64,000 nt of DNA, taken from Aurantimicrobium photophilum (GTDB lineage: Bacteria > Actinomycetota > Actinomycetes > Actinomycetales > Microbacteriaceae). This document shows positions 18,224-26,800 of the stretch, piece after piece. The translations under genes were made by a program, and so were the position numbers. The stretch's first letter is position 1. The number at the start of each line of letters is the position of its first letter. A model generated the notes under the pieces. The model had not been told where the DNA came from, did no database searches, and saw nothing but the letters and a program-made list of their open reading frames with translations. Where the stretch lies: contig NZ_CP023994.1 in the NCBI RefSeq assembly GCF_003194085.1, forward strand, positions 1,364,001 through 1,428,000. The letters run 5' to 3'.

Positions 18224-19303
18224 CTAGCTCTGGGCGCCTGAGCGAGAACGGGCAACGACAGAAGAAGCAGTGAAGTTGATAACAAGGGTGATGAGGAAGA
18301 GAACCAAACCAGCGGCCATCAGCGCAGAAAGACCAAACTCACTTGCTTCGCCATAACGCAACGCAATCAAGGCAGAAACAGAGTTTGACCCCGTCTTTAA
18401 TAGTTGCCAGTTGATGACGAAGATGGGCGAGATGATCATATACACAGCGATGGTTTCACCTAATGCGCGGCCCAAGCCAAGCATTGTTCCGCCGATAATT
18501 CCGCCACGGCCGAAAGGCAAAACAGTTGAACGAATCATTCCCCAGCGCGTTGCACCCAAGGCAAGTGCACCTTCACGCTCGCCCACCGGAGTTTGTGCGA
18601 AAGCTTCACGCATGACGGATGTTTGAGTAGGCACAACCATCAAGCCCACAACAATTCCCGCGATGAAAGCTGAAGAAGTAAACGCAGAGGCCTCTGATAA
18701 GGCCTCCCCACCTTCGTTGGTCACTGCAAAAATCGGAATCCAGGAAAAGTAGGTGGAAATCCACAGGGATACCGGGATCACTGCACTCTGCAAGAAAAAG
18801 ACGCCCCAAAGTCCGAAAATGACAGAAGGTACAGCTGCCATCAAGTCGACCAAGGTGATCAGGCTCTGGCGGATCTTGGGGGAAACAACTTCAGAAATCA
18901 GAAGTGCAGTACCTAGTGAAAGTGGGAACGAGACACACAGTGCGACCAAAGCGATACTGACCGTACCGAAGAGCACAGCTGCAACACCGAATTGCTGAGT
19001 TTCAGGAGACCACTCTTGTTCGGTAAGAAAACTAAAGCCAGCTACTGAAAGCGCGCTACTTGCCCGGATCGAGAGGAACAAGCCCACAGCCAACATGATG
19101 GCAACGGTAAACCCGCCGGCGCTACGTGCCACGATTCGGAACACCAAATCAGACACCGACTCTTTTGAAGACAGCTTCCTGGGTTGGTTCCCAGCAGAAT
19201 CGGGATCGTGGAGCTCGTTGTGTGGAGGTCGCACCATGGGCGTGCGCGTATTAGCGATGAGCACATCTTCAATCGCTTGGAAATTTTGTTCGTTTTCCAC
19301 CAT
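18224..19303 (-). CDS. pstC: Phosphate ABC transporter permease PstC
   Basis: 359 residues with a 70-residue cytoplasmic N-terminus, then about six TM helices. Family markers are FLTEQEWSPE, VPSVIFGLWGVFFL, the coupling loop EGALALGATRWGMIRSTVLP and LGRALGETIAV. First transport gene of the operon, 87 bp after the kinase gene on the same strand. That gap may hold a promoter, but I cannot define one. A GTG one codon downstream of the ATG has better spacing to GAGG and could be the true start. Confidence 0.94.
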   Translation of the reverse strand: MVENEQNFQAIEDVLIANTRTPMVRPPHNELHDPDSAGNQPRKLSSKESVSDLVFRIVARSAGGFTVAIMLAVGLFLSIRASSALSVAGFSFLTEQEWSPETQQFGVAAVLFGTVSIALVALCVSFPLSLGTALLISEVVSPKIRQSLITLVDLMAAVPSVIFGLWGVFFLQSAVIPVSLWISTYFSWIPIFAVTNEGGEALSEASAFTSSAFIAGIVVGLMVVPTQTSVMREAFAQTPVGEREGALALGATRWGMIRSTVLPFGRGGIIGGTMLGLGRALGETIAVYMIISPIFVINWQLLKTGSNSVSALIALRYGEASEFGLSALMAAGLVLFLITLVINFTASSVVARSRSGAQS

Positions 19304-19390
19304 TACCTCGTAGCTAAGTTTGAGCGCTATCAGTTAACGGAAGGTTTCTGACAGTAGACGCCCAGGTGGACTAAGTAAAGATTTCGAGAA

Positions 19391-21082
19391 TTAGGGTTGA
19401 GAAGTTGCGGCGGGGCTAGAAATAACTGTGGCGGCTGGACTGGGTATCACTGAGTTTGAGGGAACGGGCGACGTTGCGGGAATGTTGTTGATTACAGCAA
19501 TGACTGTTGAACCCACTCGCAGCAATGAACCACCAGAAGGTTTCAACTGAAGGACACGAGAAGACACCACTGAACCGGGATCTCCTACAGGCACTCCATC
19601 ATCCCCGTTGAGCGCTACCGTGAAACCGGCAGCACTGAGTTGTTGCAGCGCGTCTGCACTAGTGAGTCCAGTAACTTGTGGCACCTTGTTCCTGCCGGTG
19701 GCAACATTCAGTGAGACAGTGCTCCCGCGTGGAACAAGCTCGCCAGCAGCGGGGTCAGAGCTAATGATGTGATCAGCCGCAAGAGGAGAGTCACTCCTCG
19801 TTTCTTGCCCAAGTACGAGTCCCAGCTTCTCTAGAGCTTGGAGAGCTTGTGCCGGAGTCATGTCAGTCAGAGGCGGAACACTGAGCATCTCTAGATCAGC
19901 CGTATTGCTCGGAGTTGCGGAAGTTATAGAGGTATCTCCACCGACACGTAAAGACCCGACTGCAACATCTCGCATTCCCGGCTGAGCGGAAATAACACTC
20001 ATCACGACTGCTGCAATGAGAAGGGTTCCAAAAATGGTCGGCCACACCCATGCTGCAGCAGTGATATTTCTCCAAAAACCACGAGTTGGTTTGGATATCG
20101 ATCTCTGATTGGAATCTGTCTCTGCCTGTGAAGATGCCAGTAACATCGTCCGATCAAGATCCACAAAAGAATGAACTTCAGCTGCTGGCAAGACTTTTGT
20201 GTGATCGAGCTGACTAAATGAAACAGGTAGGACTTCCGTCGCAGTCTCGTCCCTTCCAAAAATCGCTGCCAATGATCTAGCGAATTCGTCCACGTTGCGA
20301 TAGCGCATCATCGGGGACTTGAGCATTGCTTTGACCACGGCTCTATCTAATTCCCGTGGGATGTGGGCCATCATCGCTGAGGGAACCGGGGGTGTTTGAT
20401 CTAAGTGGGCCTGAACCAGTTCTTCAGGACTGTCCCCGGCGAAAGGGGTGAGTCCAGTGAGCGCGAAATAGAGGACAGCACCTGCTTGGTAAATATCTCC
20501 CGAAGGATAAACCCCATCACCACGTGCCTGTTCTGGCGAGATAAAGTGAGCATTGCCAACCACACCAGACTTCGTCCGCGTCGAAGTTCCTGCCTTTCCA
20601 ACAAGACCGTAATCAATAAGTTTGACGTCAGCAGTGGCAAATTTCGAACTACTTGCTGTGTCGATCATCACGTTTTGTGGTGAGACATCTCGATGGACAA
20701 GCCCTGCATTGTGAAAAGCACCCAACCCAGCCAAGACTCCCCGAGTCAGGGTGGCAGCTTCTGCAGGTGCTAGTGGGCCAAAGATCTCTACGTATTCGAC
20801 AAGGCTGATTCCGGGTGCCACCTCATAGGCAATCCATGTTGCGGGTTCTTCCCCCTCAACACTCTTTCCCCAGGCAATTACGCGAGTGATGTTGATGTGC
20901 TCAATCCCCTGCATGCGAATCGCTTCATCAACAAAGCGTGATGCTTGCTTCGGGCGCGCAGCCATACGAGGGTGCAGTACTTTAACAGCGACTGCATCCC
21001 CCGTGAAGGTATCGGTGGCGAGGAATACAGAAGCTGAGGCTCCAGAACCAAGCAGGCCGCCTAATGTGAAGCGGGAAAGCAC
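19391..21082 (-). CDS. Ser/Thr protein kinase with PASTA domains (PknB-like)
   Basis: 563 residues. The kinase domain spans about 1-270, with G-rich loop GGLLGSGASASV, VAVK lysine K34, catalytic loop HRDVSPQN (129-136), DYG instead of DFG (156-158) and a GNAHFISPEQ P+1 region. A juxtamembrane linker, one TM helix (about 338-358) and two extracellular PASTA repeats (about 405-470 and 475-540) follow. The HRD lysine position is Ser, as in several bacterial kinases. PASTA repeats usually bind peptidoglycan fragments. It lies directly upstream of the pst/surface-protein operon on the same strand. The GTG start has a weak ribosome site. Confidence 0.88.
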   Translation of the reverse strand: MLSRFTLGGLLGSGASASVFLATDTFTGDAVAVKVLHPRMAARPKQASRFVDEAIRMQGIEHINITRVIAWGKSVEGEEPATWIAYEVAPGISLVEYVEIFGPLAPAEAATLTRGVLAGLGAFHNAGLVHRDVSPQNVMIDTASSSKFATADVKLIDYGLVGKAGTSTRTKSGVVGNAHFISPEQARGDGVYPSGDIYQAGAVLYFALTGLTPFAGDSPEELVQAHLDQTPPVPSAMMAHIPRELDRAVVKAMLKSPMMRYRNVDEFARSLAAIFGRDETATEVLPVSFSQLDHTKVLPAAEVHSFVDLDRTMLLASSQAETDSNQRSISKPTRGFWRNITAAAWVWPTIFGTLLIAAVVMSVISAQPGMRDVAVGSLRVGGDTSITSATPSNTADLEMLSVPPLTDMTPAQALQALEKLGLVLGQETRSDSPLAADHIISSDPAAGELVPRGSTVSLNVATGRNKVPQVTGLTSADALQQLSAAGFTVALNGDDGVPVGDPGSVVSSRVLQLKPSGGSLLRVGSTVIAVINNIPATSPVPSNSVIPSPAATVISSPAATSQP

Positions 21083-21168
21083 ATGTTTACTATGCCTTGC
21101 GCTGGTAAACAGTTACCAACCGCAAAATGAACGGGTTGTTTGTTGAATCTCTCTCAGTGAGAAGTAAA

Positions 21169-22056
21169 TTAGCCTGCGCGACGGCGACGCAGCACAGCGT
21201 CGAGGTCGAGGGAAGCGGACTCGGTCTCAGCAACCACACCCATGCCAGCAAGACGTGCGGTGACACTGTCAGCAACAGGAACCTGAACAGGAGTTGCGGG
21301 GACGGATCGGCGCAGGTTCTCAAGACCTGCCTGATCCATGCTCATGCGCTCAACCAGTGCCGACTCCTGAGCGTTCTGACGCATACGGTCAGCAGCCAGC
21401 TGAGATTGCACAACGGCCTGAGCCAGTGTTCCTTCTGAGAGGTGGAGTGGGCGAGGAAGAGCTGTGGGGGTCCAGGTTCTGGCAGCGGGAGCTGCCTTGT
21501 AGTACCCCTGGTCAAAGATGTCTGAAGCAAAGCGGTTGGCATTGGCAGGAGCGAGTTCAGCTGCTGCACTGCTGGAGACGACAACTTCCTGGATCACCAG
21601 CGCGATAGCGAAAGAAATGCAGGAGATGGCCAGGGTTTCCCAGCTGCCACCGTTAGCAAGAATGAGAATGCCGGCAACCACGCCAGCAATAGTGGCCAGC
21701 AAGAAGATGGCACTGGACATGCGGTTGCGGCGAGCTCGGTGAGCGGCAGTCACTGCTGCATCGTCATAGCCGACGGCGCGACCAGCTGCCTGGCGAACCT
21801 GAGCACGAGCGGCAGCTTCTGCCTGGCGCAGGACACGCTTTTGTTCAATCACAGCGCGTGCGGATGCTTCCACGCGAATCTCCTCGGGAACGTCGGTTGT
21901 TTCTGCCAGCGCGCGGATGGTTTGTTGCATGCGCACGGCATTGCGCTCGGTCGCATCGAAGTTGCGACGGCGCAGGTAGGTCGGAATCAAATACACAACC
22001 CAGAGGGCAGCAGCAATAGCGAAAACTATGCCGCCACCGAACATTCCACCACTCAT
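21169..22056 (-). CDS. GlpR/SepX-like divisome membrane protein
   Basis: 295 residues. One N-terminal TM helix (GGGIVFAIAAALWVVYLIPTYLRRR) is followed by a basic, coiled-coil-prone region (about 30-115), two further hydrophobic segments (about 117-160) and a C-terminal region rich in charged residues. The N-terminus with L-I-P-T-Y-L-R-R-R and the position next to a RimJ-like acetyltransferase match the actinobacterial family called SepX in Streptomyces and GlpR in corynebacteria/mycobacteria, which links FtsZ or the MoeA-like Glp to the membrane. No moeA/glp gene is seen beside it. The start has no clear ribosome site and may be leaderless. Confidence 0.65.
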   Translation of the reverse strand: MSGGMFGGGIVFAIAAALWVVYLIPTYLRRRNFDATERNAVRMQQTIRALAETTDVPEEIRVEASARAVIEQKRVLRQAEAAARAQVRQAAGRAVGYDDAAVTAAHRARRNRMSSAIFLLATIAGVVAGILILANGGSWETLAISCISFAIALVIQEVVVSSSAAAELAPANANRFASDIFDQGYYKAAPAARTWTPTALPRPLHLSEGTLAQAVVQSQLAADRMRQNAQESALVERMSMDQAGLENLRRSVPATPVQVPVADSVTARLAGMGVVAETESASLDLDAVLRRRRAG

Positions 22057-22085
22057 GTTTCTAAGTTACGAGTGAAACTCCCCGT

Positions 22086-22100
22086 TGCCCTTTAAGGGCA
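22086..22100 (-). terminator. Short perfect palindrome after rimJ-like gene
   Basis: TGCCCTT-T-AAGGGCA is a perfect 15-bp palindrome, 30 bp downstream of the acetyltransferase stop and 30 bp upstream of the GlpR-like gene. It has no U tract, so a weak terminator is possible, but an operator for the GlpR-like gene cannot be excluded. Confidence 0.3.
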
Positions 22101-22129
22101 GGGTGTGTTGTTTTCCTGTGACGAAGCTG

Positions 22130-22768
22130 TTATCTACCAAGTGCATCAAAGTCAGCGGCAGGAACCATGCTGACATCGGCAGGAACGAGTCCCAACTGCC
22201 ATCTATTCAAGACGCCCGCAGGCACTTCTTCTTGTGTGAGGGCGTAAGAAAAGTGGTCACGCCAGTCGCCGTTAATGTGGATATAGCGGCGACGTAAGCC
22301 CTCATAACGGAAGCCCAACTTCTCCACGATGCGCAGCGAAGCTGCGTTCTCGGGACGAATGCAGATCTCCATGCGGTGAAGACCCAAGTTCTGCAAGCAG
22401 TAATCCGTTGCCAGGGCAACGGCAGTGGGAGTGACACCCTTGCCTGCCACGCGTTCTGCAACCCAGTAGCCCAGCTGTGCGGAGGAGAGAGACCCATAGA
22501 CAATGCCGGAGACGTTGAGTTGACCAACCAGTTCGCCGTCATATTCAATGGCGAAGGGCAGTCCCGATCCCGCGCGTGCGTGGGCTAGGAGGTTCTTGAT
22601 TCCTGCTTTGGTGTCAAAGCTGACAAAGCTTTGAGGAGCGGTGGCTTCCCACTGGCGCAGCCATGAGCGATTACGCATCAGCTCTTCTTCGAGCTTCTTG
22701 GCATCGCGGGGTTTAATCCCACGAATGCTCACGCGACCCTCGGTCAGAGTCGGAATGATGGCGGCCAT
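22130..22768 (-). CDS. GNAT acetyltransferase, RimJ/RimL-like
   Basis: About 212 residues from the ATG at 22768 (MAAIIPTL); the longer frame to 22849 would overlap the divergent gene and is not credible. The GNAT core is seen in VSIRGIKPRDAKKLEEEL, SSAQLGYWVAERVAGKGVTPTAVALATDY (acetyl-CoA loop, Q/R-x-x-G-x-G/A-like), RMEICIRPENAASLRIVEKLGFRYEGLRRRYI. These are typical of N-terminal ribosomal-protein acetyltransferases RimJ/RimL. In mycobacteria the rimJ-like gene is next to the GlpR homologue, as here. The real substrate is unknown. Confidence 0.8.
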   Translation of the reverse strand: MAAIIPTLTEGRVSIRGIKPRDAKKLEEELMRNRSWLRQWEATAPQSFVSFDTKAGIKNLLAHARAGSGLPFAIEYDGELVGQLNVSGIVYGSLSSAQLGYWVAERVAGKGVTPTAVALATDYCLQNLGLHRMEICIRPENAASLRIVEKLGFRYEGLRRRYIHINGDWRDHFSYALTQEEVPAGVLNRWQLGLVPADVSMVPAADFDALGR

Positions 22769-22824
22769 GCTCACCAGCCTAACGAAGCCCACTGGCTGAT
22801 GTGAGAGGCAATTAGACTGGGGGC

Positions 22825-23406
22825 ATGACCGAAGACCTCGTAGCCGCAAAGCAGGCTTTGCGTGCCGAGATTCGTGATCGTCGCCGCAATATGAGTGCCC
22901 ACGAACGTGATGCCGACACTGCTGCGATTACAGAGCACTTGAAGCACCTGGTTGCTGCTCGTGGCGTGAAGAAGCTGTCCTGCTATCTCGCCACCCCCAC
23001 TGAGCCCGAAACCCGCCCCTTCCTCACCTGGGCCTATGAGAACAACATTGAAGTTCTCCTTCCGGTGACCCGGGATGACGGATTGCTGGACTGGGCCATT
23101 GCTAATGACACCCCCGATGAGAACATCGGCCTATTTGGATTGCCCGAGCCCACCGGTGAGCTGCTGGGCCCCATCGCCATCAATGGCGTGGACCTCATCA
23201 TTGTTCCTGCGTCAGCAGTGGATAAGAAGGGTGTGCGCATGGGCTGGGGTCGTGGCTACTTCGACAAGACCCTCGGCTCGATGGGCAAACGTCCACCTGT
23301 CTATGCCATCGTGTTCGATGGTGAATACGTTGATTCACTCCCCCGCGAAGTGCATGACCAGCCGGTGACCGGCGTGGTCACTCCTTCCGCCCTCATTACG
23401 TTCTAA
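22825..23406 (+). CDS. 5-formyltetrahydrofolate cyclo-ligase
   Basis: 193 residues, full family length. It converts 5-formyl-THF to 5,10-methenyl-THF with ATP. Family motifs are KQALRAEIRDRRRNMS near the N-terminus, PVTRDDG, LFGLPEP, IIVPASAVDKKGVRMGWGRGYFDKTL (the signature with the GxGxGYYD-type loop) and the C-terminal HDQPVTGVVTP. Divergent from the RimJ-like gene, a neighbourhood also found in mycobacteria. 30 bp precede the FmdB-like gene on the same strand, so the two are probably cotranscribed. Confidence 0.94.
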   Translation: MTEDLVAAKQALRAEIRDRRRNMSAHERDADTAAITEHLKHLVAARGVKKLSCYLATPTEPETRPFLTWAYENNIEVLLPVTRDDGLLDWAIANDTPDENIGLFGLPEPTGELLGPIAINGVDLIIVPASAVDKKGVRMGWGRGYFDKTLGSMGKRPPVYAIVFDGEYVDSLPREVHDQPVTGVVTPSALITF

Positions 23407-23436
23407 TTCGCACCACCAACGCAACACGGAGATCTT

Positions 23437-23682
23437 GTGCCCACCTATTCCTACCGCTGCACCGAGTGTGACAACGCTTTCGATATTCAGCAGGCACTCA
23501 GCGATGACTCACTGACCGAATGCCCTTCCTGCAAGGGCAAGCTGCGCAAATTGTTCAACACCGTGGGCGTGACGTTCAACGGCTCTGGTTTCTACCGCAC
23601 AGACTCTCGATCGGGTGGAAACTCAAAGAGTTCAAGCTCGAGCTCATCGAGTTCTTCCAGCTCGTCCAGCTCTTCTTCCTAA
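23437..23682 (+). CDS. FmdB-family zinc ribbon protein with poly-Ser tail
   Basis: 81 residues from a GTG start with CGGAG upstream. The N-terminal half is a FmdB/CxxC_CxxC_SSSS ribbon: PTYSYRCTEC, ECPSCKGKLRKLF and FYRTDSR. The C-terminus is a run of about 19 serines after G-G-N-S-K, longer than the usual SSSS stretch. The ribbon very likely binds one zinc. The function of the family is not established; regulation has been suggested by name only. It follows the cyclo-ligase gene. Confidence 0.85.
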   Translation: MPTYSYRCTECDNAFDIQQALSDDSLTECPSCKGKLRKLFNTVGVTFNGSGFYRTDSRSGGNSKSSSSSSSSSSSSSSSSS

Positions 23683-23688
23683 GAGGCT

Positions 23689-23883
23689 TTAGCCCCAGTG
23701 GGGTGGTTTGTCGCGTTTGAGCTGTTCGTCGTTGCTCAGGCTGCGCTCTGCCCAGTCTTCCCCTGAGTCGTCTGCAGGAGCATCAACAAAGCTGGGATCA
23801 ACCGTGACACCCTCTGGTTGCCACTGAACACGGCGGTTCTTGCGTGAACGAGGAGTTGGCGCAGAGTCGGACTTCTCAGCCAT
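23689..23883 (-). CDS. Small conserved hypothetical protein
   Basis: 64 residues, charged, no TM helix or signal. It starts MAEKSDSAPTPRSRKNRRVQW and contains an acidic middle (PADDSGEDWAERSL) and a basic end. I do not recognise a domain. It is convergent with the FmdB-like gene and lies 12 bp before the giant helicase-like gene's stop, on the same strand as the latter but upstream of nothing else. Amino-acid makeup and the tight fit between neighbours favour a real gene. Confidence 0.55.
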   Translation of the reverse strand: MAEKSDSAPTPRSRKNRRVQWQPEGVTVDPSFVDAPADDSGEDWAERSLSNDEQLKRDKPPHWG

Positions 23884-23895
23884 CAGATGCGTTCT

Positions 23896-26800
23896 TTACT
23901 TTTCAGGAAGATCGATGGGCTCAGTGATCGCGTCAGGCTCAATACTGCGAGGAGAATCTGCAACGACCTCGGTCACCGTGACGGATTCTTCAATCACATC
24001 TTCGATGAAGAGTTCACCATCAATTTCTTCGACAACGACAGTTTCCGTCAGCTCAACGGAGACAACTTCTTCCACGATCTCGTTGTCGATGACTTCTTCG
24101 ACGGCCTCTTCCACCACAACCGTTGAGGTTGCTGCGGCTACCGGAATCTCGATGGGTCCGGTTTGGATGTCATCTTCCTGAGGCTCAACACCGATGAGGG
24201 CGGCGATACGGGTGGCAACAGCCTCGGGGTCGGCAAAGAGTTCAAAGGCGTGAATGCGGATGTAGTGCCAACCGAGGCGGCGCAGCATCTCGGGACGCAA
24301 ACGTAGTGATTCTCGCAGGCTGCCTCGAGCCAGCACAGCATCGGTCTCCACGGCAACAGCACGGCCTTGGAAGGACGCTGCCAGGGCAATCTCGCCTGCG
24401 TGGTTGAGCGAGACGCGTAAGCCCCGGCGCTCCAAGCGCTTCGCCAGGTCAACCAGCATGGGCTCGGGAGCATCGGTGTTCTCGGCACGAGTGTGAGGCT
24501 TCTCCGTCTCGGAGAGAACCTCAGCCAGTGCACGCATACCGTCCGAGAGGCGACTCTCATCGATGTCACCAGGACGGAAGCAGGAGACAATCTCCATCGA
24601 ACGACGAGCACGAGTCATGCCCACAGCAAGCAGACGTTCACCACCGGGAAGAGCCAGTGCGCCAAAGTCAGAAAGAAGTCGACCGTGTGGGGTGCGACCA
24701 TAACCGATAGAGAAGATCACGCGGTCGCGGCTTTGTGCCACGGCTTGCTCAAGGGTCATCACAGCGAATGCTTCGGGGCGATCTTCCAAGATGAATTCGG
24801 CCAGGTCAGCACGGCGAGCAAAAGCAGAGAGAACGGATTGCTCTACGCGCACGGCATGCTTGGGGCTGGCCGTGATGACCATGAGCGACTCGGTGGGGCG
24901 CTCAGCTGCGTGTTCGAGCACGAGCTCCACCACACGTGAGACTTCAGCATCCACGCTCTCGACAGCACCGGTAGACGAGTCGGGCATTCCCGTTCCGTCT
25001 GCGATGTAGTGCAGGCGCAGGCTGGAGTGACCCAGGAAAGTTCCTGCCCAGGGCAGGGATGAAATCTTGCCGCCATAGAAACGGCGGTTGACCACATCTG
25101 CCAGATCTTCGCCGCCGGCACGGTAGCTCTGGGTTAGCGTGCGCGCAGGAAGAATGCCGCTGAACTGGGCCAGCGCAGACTTGCTGTGCCAGGCGTCGGC
25201 ATCGGTGACGGGAGGAAGTGGGTTCTCGAATTCACCCATGCCGGTTTCAAAACGTGAGGGGGTCTGGGTGACGGGGTCACCGAAGACAACAACAGCTGCA
25301 CCGCGGCGGATAGCCCCGGCATTCTCAGCAACCGTGGTTGCTCCCGCGTCAACGAGGAAGACAGCATCGAAGGAAACTGAGTCAGGAATGAGGTGAGCTT
25401 CATAGGGCGAGCACAACCACACAGGTGCAATCGACTTAGCCAGACGAGGAGCAAGAGCAATGAACTCATCTGGGCTCAGTGCTTCTCCACGCAAGCTTTG
25501 ACGCAGGCGCTCTGCCTCATCAGGAAGGTCGACCAATCCAATCTTCCACAACTCAGCCAAACGGGCTGCCAGCAGTCCGCCATTGGCAGACGCGTGAGCG
25601 TCGTCAACGAGACGGAAGTCTGACTCGAGACGGTCCAAGATGGTGGTGTTGGCGCTGAGCAATGCCTTGTCGTTGGTGAGCATGCCCTCGAGTACCGACT
25701 GCCACCAGGCAAGTTCAAGCTCGTCCGCTACTTCTTCTTCGGGCACGTGGCGCGAGGAGAGATCAGCGAGCAAAACATCGAGATCAAGTTCACGCAGGTG
25801 AGCCAACAGGGAGGTACGCTCCTGTAAGTTGTGTAGAACCTCAGACTCGGCAGCAAGACCCGAGACCTTGTTCGTCAGAGTTGCAATAGGCAGCTTGGCG
25901 AAAGAGTTGTCCGTGCCATTGAGTCCCAAAGCAATGTCGAGAACAACGAGTTCGGACAAGACCTTGTCGTAGTTGGCAAGCAGGTCAGCAACACCGACGG
26001 GAACCTCAGGGACGGCACCGGCAACAACGTAGCGCTGCCACAGCACACGCTGCTGCTGAATCTCGGTGAGAGCTTCGTGCATGTCAGGCACGTTCGCACC
26101 GGGGCGCACGTATTCGAAGGCCAACTTCTTCAGACGACGGCGGTCACCACCGCTCATGCCGCTACCTCGTCCAGAGGTGGCAGTGATCAGCTCAGTGAGC
26201 GGGCGGTCATATACCGAGGGCAGGAACTTATCCAGGGTCTCGCGAATGTTCACGAGAAGTTCGAGATATATGCCGAGCTCTTCGAGGTTCTCGAAGGGAC
26301 GCATCTTGGTGCGACTAAAGACTTCCTCAGCACGTTCGAGCAGCTTGGGTAGTTCGGTGGTGTGCAGGCGCTTGGCCTGCTCGTGTGCAGCGGTGGTTTC
26401 CTCAGGCGTGGGGAAGTTTGCCCCATACCAAGGAGAGTCATCAGGGCCGTAACGGAATTCACCGAGGGCTGCAGCCTTGATCAGACTGGCTGCCGCCTGG
26501 GGTCGAGAGTTCGCGAGGCCTTCGATGGCACGGCGAGGTAAGCGAGCCGTGGTTGAAGGCGGAGTGGGCAGCAAGCTCAAACGAGAGAGCTCCTCGAGTG
26601 CATCCAGGACAGAGACGCCGAGAACTTCGTCTTTGCGGGTGAGCGAGCTGCGGTAGTCCAGCAGAACCTTGCGCAAACGAAGCAGGGCGTCGTCCACGTC
26701 GGTGACGTTGGGGCGCGTGGCCTTCTCGTTGCGGAGGATGGCGTTGATCAAATCGCGACGCAGCGTGCGAGGTGAAACGGTGAGTCCGTCGAGACCAACC

